DNA from: Methanolobus sp.
GTDB taxonomy: Archaea > Halobacteriota > Methanosarcinia > Methanosarcinales > Methanosarcinaceae
Direction: 5' to 3'
DNA: 52,542 nucleotides
Assembly: GCF_016278365.1 (NCBI RefSeq)
Contig: NZ_JADQBZ010000016.1
Location: 1-52,542 of the forward strand
This document shows, piece by piece, positions 24,627 to 34,600 of this stretch. The position numbers were made by a program, and so were the translations under genes. Each line of letters opens with the position of its first letter. Positions within the stretch are counted from its first letter, which is position 1. The notes beneath the pieces are model-generated. The model was not told the DNA's origin and did not search any database. It was given only the letters and a program-made list of their open reading frames with translations.

Positions 24627-24821
24627 TTATACTGCAAGAGAATTTCTAATGGATTCGATCTTTTTCTTGTAAAATAATCCCTCCACTGCATCACATATGG
24701 ACAGGACACGTTCCATGTCAGATGTCAGGCTCACCATGGTAATAGCGGTCAAGTAAATACTATGAAATGCCTGAATACATGGTTTCATTGTAATTGGAAC
24801 AATGGCTGGCTCTACTGGCAA
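24627..24821 (-). pseudogene. Unrecognised C-terminal gene fragment
   Basis: The minus-strand frame ends with a gene-like segment (LTSDMERVLSICDAVEGLFY then KKKIESIRNSLAV) preceded by non-coding-looking sequence. It looks like the tail of a lost gene. I do not recognise the family. Confidence 0.3.
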
Positions 24822-24886
24822 AACAAGAGTCCTTTGGAAGGCTTAGACTCAGACAAGTCTTGATAAGGAAGTGTAATTATCGGCCC

Positions 24887-25261
24887 TCAAATTCTTTCTT
24901 TCAATCGTGTAATGATCTTGAATGTTTCTTGTTGTTCCTGGAGGATTTGCTTCTCAAGTGCTTTGATGATTGCTTTCAATGGATATTTCAGTTGATACAG
25001 ATTATATGGTCTGCCTTTCTGCTCAACAAATGGATCTTGCTGCACACTTATCCAATCCTTCTTCATAAGGTGACTCATTGCATTGCTTACTTCAGGCTGA
25101 CAAAGGCCAGTCACTTTTTCGATCTCAAACGATTTCATTTCTTTCTGGCCAGCAAGTGCTACAATTACCAGCGCATGAGATCTTTTAACTTTGAGAGTCT
25201 GTAACATTTTGACTACATTGTATTCTTTGTCGTTCAGCTTTTGTAGAGACTTTTCTTGCAT
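24887..25261 (-). CDS. Winged-helix transcription regulator, MarR-like
   Basis: A 124-aa DNA-binding protein. A winged helix spans about 25-95 (LKVKRSHALVIVALAGQKEM; IEKVTGLCQPEVSNAMSHLM; wing SVQQDPFVEQKGRPYNLYQL). A C-terminal coiled-coil-like helix (KALEKQILQEQQETFKIITRL) probably dimerises. The ATG follows GTGAT. Its target is unknown; the divergent gene across a 410-base spacer encodes a GyrI-like protein. Confidence 0.75.
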   Translation of the reverse strand: MQEKSLQKLNDKEYNVVKMLQTLKVKRSHALVIVALAGQKEMKSFEIEKVTGLCQPEVSNAMSHLMKKDWISVQQDPFVEQKGRPYNLYQLKYPLKAIIKALEKQILQEQQETFKIITRLKERI

Positions 25262-25451
25262 TCAATCACTCAGACATATATCATTCAGATTATTATAATA
25301 ATAACATTATCTGTTATTATATATTTATCCCTCCGCCCAAAGCAACATGGAGTCACAGGCATTGATATGAGAATGATTAATGTTGCTGCGACATCGTTTG
25401 CTGGATTTCGGCAAAAAGCAGCAGATGCTATAAGAACAAAAACAAGGAGAA
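25262..25451. other. AT-rich divergent intergenic region
   Basis: Holds the promoter of the winged-helix gene (TATATTTATC- and TTATTATATA-like elements around 25310-25325). No gene seen. Confidence 0.35.
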
Positions 25452-25535
25452 GGTATGATACAGGAACGCCAGAAGCGCGTAGGGCGTCCAAAACATACCT
25501 GTGCATATGTAATCATTATTTTGAAAACATATATT
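25452..25535. repeat. Hairpin-forming 85-bp repeat, copy 1
   Basis: GGTATG...CATACC (25452-25499) encloses an inner pair GGAACGCC/GGGCGTCC. The segment aligns with 27444-27528, including AGAAGCGC in the loop and a trailing ATTATTTT. Base changes between the copies keep the outer stem paired. Confidence 0.65.
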
Positions 25536-25673
25536 GATATTTCAAAGATAGTGAAAGCCGCAAATGTAGGAGGCAGCATATCTTTGAGTGAATATTTTTA
25601 AGGTTAGTCGGAGATGCTGGAAAAAGAAACCAGTATATATTATACAATCTTTGAGTTCGTTGAAGTGATTAAA

Positions 25674-26171
25674 ATGAAAGCCAGAATTATAGAGAAAGAT
25701 GCATTTCGCATAGTTGGTTTAAAGGAAAGAGTCCCTATTATCTTTCAGGGAGTAAATCCTGAAATTGAAGCCATGTGGCAACAAATGAATGATGAATTAT
25801 TAAATCAGCTTCTATCTCTCTCCAATATAGAACCTTCTGGGATAATCAACGCCTCTGCAAATTTCTCAGAGGGACGAATGACAGAAAATGGAGAATTGGA
25901 TCATTATATTGGTGTAGCAACAACCAAAAGAGGATCAGATAATCTATCACAACTTGAAGTCCCTGCTTCATTGTGGGCAGTATTCGATGCAACTGGACCG
26001 TTTCCTAGTGTATTGCAAGACACCTGGGGACGTATTTACTCTGAATGGCTTCCATCCTCAAGCTATGAAGTAGGTGCTGGGCCTGAAATCTTATGGATAG
26101 GAGATAAAGATCTATCTTCACCACTGGTGAAAAGTGAAATATGGATTCCAGTAGTGAAAAAGCAAGAGTAA
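25674..26171 (+). CDS. GyrI-like small-molecule-binding domain protein
   Basis: A 165-aa single-domain GyrI-like/AraC effector-binding protein. [20 protein letters not shown] is the first strand, the middle contains [10 protein letters not shown], and [20 protein letters not shown] plus the closing [20 protein letters not shown] segment are diagnostic of the larger GyrI-like class. ATG at 25674 follows GTGAT; the frame extends upstream to 25614 without support. Only distantly related to the copy at 1292-1780. Confidence 0.8.
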   Translation: MKARIIEKDAFRIVGLKERVPIIFQGVNPEIEAMWQQMNDELLNQLLSLSNIEPSGIINASANFSEGRMTENGELDHYIGVATTKRGSDNLSQLEVPASLWAVFDATGPFPSVLQDTWGRIYSEWLPSSSYEVGAGPEILWIGDKDLSSPLVKSEIWIPVVKKQE

Positions 26172-26264
26172 GCAGAGAAAAACATAGCTCCCAAAGGTCA
26201 GCTTGCTGACACAAGTGGGACAGATTCAAGGATGTCTTAAACGCACGGTTTAAGTCTAGATAAC

Positions 26265-27314
26265 ATGACTACAGATTCAAATGATTATCTTCGTACAGTA
26301 AAAATTTTAGATACGTTTATTGATAGAGCTCTCGGTCTGAAACCCGCTGACAAATTTTTATCGGGCTTCAATTACAATCAAGACCTTCTCAAAGCTTCGA
26401 TTGGCAACACATATGTTGAAACGATTGGAAGCCGGGCAGATTCCTTACACCTCGCCATAAAGAACACATCAATTTCTAGTATTTACTGGGAATACATTCA
26501 AACAGTCAAACTGTTGGGTCCAGAAGTTGGTCTTCCAGAAAAGGATGTCATACTGGCCTTTGACTATACTGATGAAGATTTTTATGGAAATCCTCAGGGC
26601 TTTTTGATATCCAGGTGGGGAAGAAGAGATACAGAAACGAAAAAATTCAAATTCCTTACATGTTCAATTGTCAGTTCAGATATTCCGCAAAATATCCCTT
26701 TAGTTTCCATTCCCATTTGGATGGGACAAAATATAACACATGCCATAGTATGGTGTCTCACAGTTACTGAACCAATGGTAAAATCAATCTCCCTCATTAT
26801 GTTGAATAAAGGATTTTACAGCAAGGAACTTATACTAACCTTTTCTGGCTCAATGCATCCGTACCTGATCTTTGTTCCTAACAACTCAAAAATTAGAAGT
26901 GAATTGAACCAAATGGAAGAAGCGACAATGGAGACAAGACATTCAAAATTAAAATTAGATATAAACCAAACGACACTGAAGAATGAGAGCACTCTGAGAA
27001 TGCTAAAACAGATATTTGGTAGAAATACTGATAAGTTATATGACTGGATGTTTGTCACTAACCAAACAGAAATTGACTTTGGCCATATCATTGCCTCGTA
27101 CAAAAGAAAGTGGAAATTGGAAGATGGCTTTAAACTTCAGGACGAAACGCGTATAAAATCTAAATCTACTGACGCAAATATTCGTTTCTTTTATTTTTGT
27201 TACGAGCATATGTTACATTTCATATGGATTATCCTGTTCAAAGACAAGGTAAATTTTAAAACATTTATGATAAATTTATACGAAGAATGTTTGAAGAGAT
27301 CTAACAGCGTATAA
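26265..27314 (+). CDS. DDE-type transposase, probably inactive
   Basis: A 349-aa transposase of a broad IS4/IS5/ISH3-like type. FDYTDEDFYG (Asp100/Asp103) carries the first acidic residue and YKRKWKLEDGFK the YxxxW..E signature (Glu286). The second acidic position, normally D in the motif D-R/K-G-FYS, reads MLNKGFYS, so Asn181 replaces it and activity is doubtful. Terminal inverted repeats were not identified. It stands between two copies of an 85-bp hairpin repeat. Confidence 0.7.
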   Translation: MTTDSNDYLRTVKILDTFIDRALGLKPADKFLSGFNYNQDLLKASIGNTYVETIGSRADSLHLAIKNTSISSIYWEYIQTVKLLGPEVGLPEKDVILAFDYTDEDFYGNPQGFLISRWGRRDTETKKFKFLTCSIVSSDIPQNIPLVSIPIWMGQNITHAIVWCLTVTEPMVKSISLIMLNKGFYSKELILTFSGSMHPYLIFVPNNSKIRSELNQMEEATMETRHSKLKLDINQTTLKNESTLRMLKQIFGRNTDKLYDWMFVTNQTEIDFGHIIASYKRKWKLEDGFKLQDETRIKSKSTDANIRFFYFCYEHMLHFIWIILFKDKVNFKTFMINLYEECLKRSNSV

Positions 27315-27443
27315 GGGAACAACACCTGAAAGAATATTCATGTATTATAAGTGTTATCATGTAGGCATTTTTTTCTTCAAAGTCTACGAGGAAGATAGCG
27401 ATAGTGGGGAGGAACTTATGATATTTGAAGAAAATGAGGGGAT

Positions 27444-27528
27444 GGTATGATACAGGACACCCAGAAGCGCTTAGGAGGCGTGTATCATACCTGAGCATAT
27501 ACAGCTATTATTTTCAGATTATATACAC
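27444..27528. repeat. Hairpin-forming 85-bp repeat, copy 2
   Basis: GGTATGATACA (27444-27454) pairs perfectly with TGTATCATACC (27481-27491), an 11-bp stem with a 26-base loop containing AGAAGCGC. It is a direct repeat of 25452-25535. Confidence 0.65.
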
Positions 27529-27715
27529 ATGAACCAAGCAAAGCGAAAGTATTGTATATTGTAGGATATTCTCTACTTACCCTATAGTCTTTCCTTCCCT
27601 GGAAGTAAACAAAGGAGCCTTCTCCAGCAACGCAGACATAAGCTCCGTCAACGGCTTCATCCTCAGTACAGCCTGCAACCGATGGATAACAAGCCAGAAG
27701 CAGCTTAAGGAGCAT
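27485..27715 (-). CDS. Possible small lipoprotein or its remnant
   Basis: A minus-strand frame with a hydrophobic start and lipobox-like Cys (MLLKLLLACYPSVAGC), then EDEAVDGAYVCVAGEGSFVY. Its 3' end runs into the 85-bp repeat, suggesting a truncated C-terminus. No ribosome binding site stands out. Unrecognised and doubtful. Confidence 0.3.
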   Translation of the reverse strand: MLLKLLLACYPSVAGCTEDEAVDGAYVCVAGEGSFVYFQGRKDYRVSREYPTIYNTFALLGSCVYNLKIIAVYAQV

Positions 27716-27908
27716 ACCGATGAGAATAGCAATATAAGATGCTGTAAAGCACAGCGATAAAGAGAAAAGAAGGATGCTGGACCTGATGGGATGAAAGGTT
27801 TTTGCGATCCGTTTTGATGATGACATTGGTGCGAAAACGACCAACTATGAAAAAGTTGGTAATGATCTATACTACGATGGTAACTTCAAGATCGATGTCC
27901 AGAAAGAG

Positions 27909-28478
27909 GTGAATTCCAAGCTTAAAACACTGAAAACTGAGGGAACATTCTCAGGAGTGATAAAAGCAGATGGATCTAATCATGCTGAATATGTTGGACA
28001 AAATTTTAATTTTGTGATGGATTTATCTATTATTGAAGAAAAGCAAGAAAGCATTTTGTTCAACTACGAGCAATCACTGACTGTTGATGGCGTAACTAAG
28101 AAATCCGCTGAAGTTGTAGAAGTGCCAAAAGAACAAGTTGATATTGTCAATCAAGATATGTTAGTTTCTTTAAGCAACACTCCATCTATCGGTTTGCTTA
28201 GATTGACTAAGATTAACGTTCCAAGCTATGCTCCTCTAGGATCAGTTTTGATCTATAATGATCTTCAGTACGCAGATCTTTTAGTGTCAAGTGGAATAAT
28301 TGTAGCTGTAATGGCCTTTTTTGGCCTAACCGTTGCAGCAGGACTGGCTGCAATTGCTGCTGCTGTTCTTGCAGCAATCCCCGAGTATTACGATGTTGAT
28401 TATCGTAATATATACCTCGATTTCTTCTTGACTCCATCTCTTGGAATGCATGTTGAAGTAGATTACTTCTATATTTAA
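27909..28478 (+). CDS. Membrane-associated protein of unknown family, N-terminally truncated
   Basis: A 189-aa frame starting at GTG. Gene-like sequence in the same frame begins upstream (RFDDDIGAKTTNYEKVGNDL at about 27809) with no start codon, directly after a stop, so the gene seems to have lost its 5' end. The body is beta-rich with no motif. Residues 120-160 (SGIIVAVMAFFGLTVAAGLA then AIAAAVLAA) form one long or two short membrane segments. An AT-rich inverted repeat after the stop (AAGGAGA...TCTCCTT) may terminate it. Function unknown. Confidence 0.45.
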   Translation: MNSKLKTLKTEGTFSGVIKADGSNHAEYVGQNFNFVMDLSIIEEKQESILFNYEQSLTVDGVTKKSAEVVEVPKEQVDIVNQDMLVSLSNTPSIGLLRLTKINVPSYAPLGSVLIYNDLQYADLLVSSGIIVAVMAFFGLTVAAGLAAIAAAVLAAIPEYYDVDYRNIYLDFFLTPSLGMHVEVDYFYI

Positions 28479-28546
28479 AGGAGAGATAAATTTTCTCCTT
28501 TAATTTTATTTAAGAAAAGGATGATAGTATCAACAGAGGATTACAC

Positions 28547-28774
28547 ATGGACACACAATTCTATCAACATATGTCACGTATTTTCGGAGTTATTGCTATT
28601 GCGACCGCTTCCGCTAATGCTTATCTATTGTGGGCAGAAGATGAGTTTAGTTTGTTTTTGCTTATTTTAACATTGTCATTTTCCATGTTGGCTGTTATTA
28701 TACAATACAATATAAATAAATACAAAAATAAGAATGCTCATGAGTCTACAGAAAATGTACCTAGCAAAAAGTAA
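28547..28774 (+). CDS. Small two-helix membrane protein, unknown function
   Basis: A 75-aa protein with two membrane segments (FGVIAIATASANAYLLWA and LFLLILTLSFSMLAVIIQYN) and a basic, then polar tail. The ATG follows GAGGATTACAC. It resembles the 59-aa protein at 29733-29912 in layout. Confidence 0.6.
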   Translation: MDTQFYQHMSRIFGVIAIATASANAYLLWAEDEFSLFLLILTLSFSMLAVIIQYNINKYKNKNAHESTENVPSKK

Positions 28775-28892
28775 GGTAACTATTCAGCCTAATCATTGCT
28801 AATGATGCAAAAAACAATATACTATGACTTCATTCTAAGTATAAGTAAAATATTTCTGCCATGTCATAAAAAACGTCTATCAGAATGAGGGA
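28775..28892. other. Spacer before IS fragments
   Basis: No gene seen. Confidence 0.3.
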
Positions 28893-29025
28893 TTTGTATA
28901 GACCGTGAAGAGATACTTGCAGTTTATGAAGCTGGTCCTGAAGCAGTAGTAGAACTTGTAACTCGATTACTTGGCATTATAGAACAGCAAAACCTTATCA
29001 TTGGACAACAAGCTCTACGTATTGC
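28893..29025 (+). pseudogene. IS66-family transposase, N-terminal fragment
   Basis: Encodes DREEILAVYEAGPEAVVELV then TRLLGIIEQQNLIIGQQALR, the characteristic N-terminus of IS66-type transposases, then loses homology. It is followed directly by an IS256 fragment. Confidence 0.7.
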
Positions 29026-29064
29026 ACTGCTAATGGAGACCTTACAGGTTACGAGAACCTGCTC

Positions 29065-29520
29065 ATGTTTGCCAAACTTTTTTATATTGAAAAGAAAGAG
29101 CGGGCTAAAAGGATAAATGAAGCTCTTGGATATATGGGACTTTCAGACAGAAGTGGCAGAGAGAATCAAGAGGTCTATAGAGGATCCAGCAAAGTAGCGG
29201 AAGTAGTCCAATTCTTTGAGGAAAGAAGGTTTAACAAAGCCATTGAAACACTGGAAAAATTCTACTTTGATACTCATAACTACCAGGCATTTCCAAAAGA
29301 GCATTTGAGGAAGATAAGGAATACGAATATCTTAGAAAGAATCAACAAGGAACTCAAAAGGAGAAGCAGGTCATTGGGGCATTCCCTAATGATGAGTCGT
29401 TATTGAGACTTGCAGTCTCAATATTGATAGACATCAATGAAGAATGGATCACTGGAAACAGATATTTATCTATGGAAGAATAAGAACAGATAGAGGTACA
29501 GGGAATTTACAGCAAATTCG
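29065..29520 (+). pseudogene. IS256-family transposase, C-terminal half, frameshifted
   Basis: LRKIRNTNILERINKELKRR is the IS256/Mutator signature. A one-base loss near 29368 shifts the frame; the rest (AFPNDESLLRLAVSILIDIN then EEWITGNRYLSMEE) is read in another frame. The right end of the element is around 29510-29520. The homologous 3' end lies at 11330-11475. Confidence 0.8.
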
Positions 29521-29732
29521 CTACACTGCCAGTAAAAAGAGTAAATATGAAGATGTTGATGACAGTTTTTTCTTTTAATCTTCATCAATTGAGAACACTG
29601 AAAAGGAGGAGAATTGTCTAGGATAGCGTAAGCTCTCCTATAAATAAAGAGAAAAGCAATAAAAACATAAAAATCGGGGATAAAGCGGGACGAGTAACAA
29701 CTTGGATTTATCCGATACTTAAAAAAGAGGGG
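29521..29732. repeat. Spacer holding an inverted copy of 35987-36070
   Basis: Bases 29648-29738 read in reverse align well with 35987-36070: CTCTTTTTTAA, GATAGATCCAAG-like, CCC..GAT.TTTATGTTTT and TTGCTTTTC blocks in the same order. It begins just after the stop of the 59-aa membrane protein gene. Confidence 0.45.
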
Positions 29733-29912
29733 TTAATCTGAATTCTCCATAGCAGAAATAATAGGTATTAGTGATGAAATTAAAAACCACAGAGCTATTA
29801 TCCAATATATTGTTGTTTCACTGACATCTAAAAATGTAATCACTAATACAAAAATAATAGCAACTGATATATTAAGATATGCAATTCGGTTTATAAGTTT
29901 TTTAGTATCCAT
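29733..29912 (-). CDS. Small two-helix membrane protein, unknown function
   Basis: A 59-aa protein, MDTKKLINRIAYLNISVAII onward, with two membrane helices (ISVAIIFVLVITFLDV and IYWIIALWFLISSLIPIIS) and the acidic end AMENSD. A TTATATAT element about 28 bases upstream of the ATG suggests a leaderless or near-leaderless transcript. The codon pattern is gene-like over the full length. Layout resembles the 75-aa protein at 28547. Confidence 0.55.
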   Translation of the reverse strand: MDTKKLINRIAYLNISVAIIFVLVITFLDVSETTIYWIIALWFLISSLIPIISAMENSD

Positions 29913-30048
29913 AATTACTAGAAGATTAATTAGATATATAATCTTATTTATTGGATAAAAATGAAATTGGATATATCATCGGAGATATATGAAAAACCCA
30001 TCTTAAAACGATAAAACCCTCATTTATACTTGTATTATGGGGATGTGA

Positions 30049-30140
30049 ATGGAATTCAGAGAACTCTCTGATAAACAATGGAAGTTTATTAGACCACGCT
30101 TACCACTACAACCTATTGTCGGAAGGAAACCAGCTCGATG
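30049..30140 (+). pseudogene. IS5-family transposase, N-terminal fragment
   Basis: MEFRELSDKQWKFIRPRLPL then QPIVGRKPARW is the standard start of IS5-type transposases. It breaks off at about 30140 where WD40-coding sequence begins in another frame. Confidence 0.75.
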
Positions 30141-30775
30141 GCAATTATCTCGTTGCAAGCTATTCAGGTAATCCTCGCATCGTATTATGGGACTTGGAAT
30201 CCATGACAGTTGCCAGGATTATAAAAACCGATAACGTTGTCAAGTATCTTGATTTTTCAAATGATGGAAATGTCTTTGCAGGTCTTACAATCCGCGATGG
30301 ATGTATTATAATATGGGAAACTGATACAGGAAATGTTCTAAGAAAGTTTACTGCTTTTAATGGACGGACTGCGACTATGGATCTGTCTTCAGATGGTGAG
30401 TATATTGCAGGCATCGGAGACGGTCAAATGACCATATGGAATGTACCATCCTGTGAGAAAATCCTTGATATTAGTTCATTACCAGAAGTGGGTGATCGGA
30501 TCAAATTTACTGGTCTTCAGTTTTCCCCAGACACTACATACTTAGCTGCTGGTGTAAGCTCAGACGAAGCTAGTCCATATTCATTGAGTGTCGATGACTC
30601 CACGAAAGCTTTCAAAAGTGGTGTAGATTATGATTTACTTTTCTCTTTCAGAGGAAATAATCCTGTTTACCTATGGGATTTTCAGGACCAGCCGAATTTT
30701 TGGTTTACACATGCAAATAATATTTCAAATGATGGGCATGCTTATATAGGGCGAATATATACTTTTCTTTACTAA
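30116..30775 (+). pseudogene. WD40/beta-propeller gene truncated by an IS5 fragment
   Basis: The frame encodes about four propeller blades (IVLWDLESMTVARII; LDFSNDGNVFAG; IIIWETDTGNVLRKF; MDLSSDGEYIAGIGDGQMTI). A complete propeller needs six to eight, and there is no signal peptide or genuine start: the first codons (30116-30140) belong to the IS5 fragment in another frame. It is therefore probably a beheaded gene, though a late start could still yield a protein. The C-terminus (NNISNDGHAYIGRIYTFLY) also looks cut. Confidence 0.6.
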
Positions 30776-30833
30776 CATAGTTTAGTATTAAATTCAAAAA
30801 AGAGAACAGTAAAACAATAGTGTGGTAATATAA

Positions 30834-31610
30834 ATGACAGCAAATCGGGGTAAAACAATAATATTGTTTTTGGTTTTCATGCTTTGTGTCTCAGTAGCAA
30901 ATGCAAATCAGACGAATGACTCAGATAAATATAATTTTGATAGGTATGGTGGCGAAAAGTTCACCCCTCAACCGATGGAATTTGGTAAAAATCTACAGAA
31001 TAAAGGACAAGATGGGGTAGGGGTATCAGGTAGTACAAAAGCAAACGAGACTGAAAGAAAACATATGTTACTTCAGTTCTATGCAAATCCCAATGAAGAG
31101 CAGCAAGAAATGTTGAAAGAACGTGGTGTTAATTTTGTCCATGGAGCTGGTACGTATTCATTTGTTGTTTCAATGCCTGCAAGCCTTACTCCTGCAGATC
31201 TTCCTGCTGAAGCCGGCCTTCGATGGATGGGAGAGATACCTGTTGAGAATAAATACGATCGTACTTTTGGTTTGAACGTGCCGGAATGGGCAAGGATGGA
31301 AGATGGACATGTAGAGATTGTAATCTGTTTTTATGAGGATGTTACATATGAAGAGGCACAAAACATTGCAAACAAATACTCATCATCCACTCCACAATTT
31401 TATCTTTATCCTCATTCATTTAATAGCCATGTTACAACAAATGAAAGCAATATCTCCTTGATAGCTAGTGAAGATTTCGTAGAAGGACTAACATATCCCC
31501 CAGGAGAGCTTGTTAACGAAGATTTAGTAAATGGAAAAGCAATTCCAGATTTGGAATTAATTTTTGTTGTTCTGGCTATATTCTTAGCTATTGCTATCTT
31601 AAAAAAGTGA
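30834..31610 (+). CDS. Secreted membrane-anchored protein resembling a peptidase propeptide region
   Basis: A 258-aa protein with a signal peptide (KTIILFLVFMLCVSVANA), an extracellular domain, and a C-terminal helix (LELIFVVLAIFLAIAILKK). The segment LLQFYANPNEEQQEMLKERG, then PASLTPADLPAEAGLRWMGE, then VICFYEDVTYEEAQNIANKY resembles, from memory, the N-terminal extension of Methanosarcina subtilisin-like (S8) surface peptidases; no catalytic domain follows. It faces the papain-like surface protease gene convergently, 45 bases away. Role unknown: a stand-alone propeptide could act as an inhibitor or chaperone, or be a truncation. Confidence 0.5.
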   Translation: MTANRGKTIILFLVFMLCVSVANANQTNDSDKYNFDRYGGEKFTPQPMEFGKNLQNKGQDGVGVSGSTKANETERKHMLLQFYANPNEEQQEMLKERGVNFVHGAGTYSFVVSMPASLTPADLPAEAGLRWMGEIPVENKYDRTFGLNVPEWARMEDGHVEIVICFYEDVTYEEAQNIANKYSSSTPQFYLYPHSFNSHVTTNESNISLIASEDFVEGLTYPPGELVNEDLVNGKAIPDLELIFVVLAIFLAIAILKK

Positions 31611-31654
31611 AAGTATTGTAGATTGTATCATGAAGGTTCACAAGAAAAATGGGC

Positions 31655-34600
31655 TTAAAGCCCATTGTTATTCTTTTTCTTATTACCATAGATGAGCCCC
31701 AGACCAATTACAAGCACAATTCCAATTACCCATGGAACGAAACCAAATCCTTTTTCATCGGCGGATTCTTCTACAGGAGCTTCTTCAACCAATACCTGTT
31801 CAGTATTTTCTAAAGCTGGCTCGAATGAGACTTCTTTTACAGGCTCAGAGTCAGTCCCAAACAGTGCATAGAGTGAGAAATGGCTGATATAGGCCGTTGC
31901 TCTGCCGTTCTCCCAGTCGACTGTTGTTTCCAGGGCGATCCAGCCGTCTTCTGAAGTGTAGGTGTAGATGACCGGGGATCTGCCTTCAAGGTCCTGTTGA
32001 TCAAAATCAATAGTTAACATGATATCCTGACTAAAACTTGTCCCAGATGGGCCAAACCTTAAGTAAATACCGGACCATAAAAGCTCCGCAGGGACGTCTT
32101 CAGGCAAGGATGCTGGTGTTGTGACGATTATCCTATCCACAGGATCTCCTAAAGGATCTGTGGCCTTTGTTCCGTTATAGAGAGTAATTGTGGTAGATCC
32201 CGATGATGAGCTAACAATAAAGTCATCTTTTATCTCTCCTTCATTACCTACCGGCAAATAGCTTATGGTCCCGTCCCTTCTTTCTTTGGCCATAGCAGAA
32301 CTGCCAGAGTTAACGGCGAAAGAATCAGATAAAGAATTTTCCAAATCCTTGAAAAGGGAAAAGGTAGCTTCATAAGTTTCAAAGACAGCATCATTTATCA
32401 ACGGATTTGCGTCAACTGCACTAATAGCTGCAGAAACATAATTGTCATTGATATTAAGCACGGTATTTGCAACTTTCACCCACTCGTTTCCATTTAGCCT
32501 GTAAAGGCTAACAGATGATTCGCCTACACTGCTCATGCCGCAATCGTCATAGGAAAATGTAACAGGCATGTTATCCAGATGTGCCGGGACACTGCGGAAC
32601 AAGTCTATATAACCATTTACATTGGTTTTTCCTAACAGGGATGTGTCGTGTGAATCATTGCCTGTCAGGCGGAGGGTATACGCATCAGTTAAGAAGCTAA
32701 GAGATGCATTGTCACAGCTCAATATCAGATCGTTCACTGTAACGTTCTCAGATCCCATAGCAGCAAATTCATATGTGTTATTCAGCACCTGATTTGCCGT
32801 CAAGCTATTATCCGGACTGGAAATTAAAGAAATACCCGATCCGGGTGATATATCTATACCGCTGATCGAAATGCTGTTTAAAGTCACATCATTTTTGACC
32901 GGATCATGTTTTTTAATAATTTTTATCTCTGCCGGGTCTTTCTCAAAAGAGCTCCTGTCAAGAGTTACCCCCCCCGGGACAATACTACTGAAAATATTCT
33001 CATTAGCGATATTTTCTGTCAATATGTTGTTAGCTGACCCATAAAGGTATATCCCCATCAAGGAATTAGAATTAACAGTATTTTGGATCAAAGTGTTATT
33101 ATCAGACCCTCTAAGATGAATTCCGGATTCAGAATTGAAGTTAGCAATGTTTCTGATCAAACTGTTATTGTCAGATGCTTCAAGGTAAATACCTGAGCAT
33201 GTCCATAATATCGAATCTATACAATTGTTATTAGCAGTATTGCCGGTAAAATTGTTATAATTAGATTCATAGACAAAAATACCATCGTAATTACTGTTAC
33301 TAATGACATTATGAATAAAAGTGTTATGTTCAGAATGTTCGACATATATTCCATGGTAATTGTCATCAGTCCTGATGCCATCGACAATATTGGAACTGGA
33401 ATTTATAAGAGAGATAGCATAGTCATTATAAATTGCTGTAACATTTTTTATCATAGAGTTGTCCGTATGTACAAATGCTATACCGTCAAAACCATGTGAT
33501 ATTTCAATGTCTTTCACAGTGACATTGCTAGAGTTCACAACATATACTTGCCCGGCATCATAGGGAATTTCAGCATCTGATACGTTAATCCAATAATAGA
33601 GTGTTTTCCCATTGACAGTGTTACTATCATCGATATAATGAATGAAATGATCTAATTCAGGTCCATAAACACCAAAGTTGAAATCAGATGATATCAGCGT
33701 ATTATTGGTAAAAATATTTTTTGTTGAATCGCCAAAATAAACATTCATTAAATTAGAGTTCAGTCTGTTGTTCATTATAACATTGTCACAAGAGTCATAA
33801 AAGAGCAGACCTATATAGAATCCGGATATCAGGTTGTTTGAAATATTACAGCTTGAAACCGAGCTGACGTAGATGCCATAATTTACATCTGCACTACCAC
33901 TTGTAATGTTAAAACCACTTATACTGATATTATCTGCCGTGAGATTGAATACAGGCTCAGCAGTTGTGGCAGGCTTTATAATAGTTTTTGCGGATCCATT
34001 TTCAGAACGGATCACGATCTCCTTGTCAATCAACATGTTTTCAGTATAGATCCCATCACTGACAATGATCGTATCGCCATTGTTTGCAACGTCCATTGCA
34101 GCGCTTATATTTCCGTATTCTTTATTTTCTCCCACATAAACTTCACGCGGACCATCCACAGTAAATGCTTTGATACAAACGTTCCCAAGGGAACTTCCTA
34201 TATCCTCCCACACAGTTCCGTTCTGACTAATGAAACTTTCACCAGGACCAGAAGTAGCCTGACTTGAATAATTAGCTATTGGAGACTCAACTGGGATCAG
34301 ATATTGATATGAATCATGTTCAAACTCTATAACTATGGAAAAATTGATATTCTCCAGAATAACGATCGGATCTGGTAGTTCAACAGTATGATATCCGGCA
34401 AACTCTTTAGATCCCGTTAGCCCATCCAGACATATGTTGTTGCTTATCGGTGATACAACAGGATCTTCAGGATCAAGATATATAGATATATTATAGTTAG
34501 TGTTAGATGTAGTTGTATAGAAGCCGATAGCTTTAATAGCTTCATCTGTATCGGATCTGAAAATATTAGATGCCCATGCATGTGTTTGATTATATCCTAT

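Noticed and set aside
27301-27498. Minus-strand ORF overlapping the second 85-bp repeat
   Set aside because: It is antisense to the transposase end and the repeat, with no start signal.
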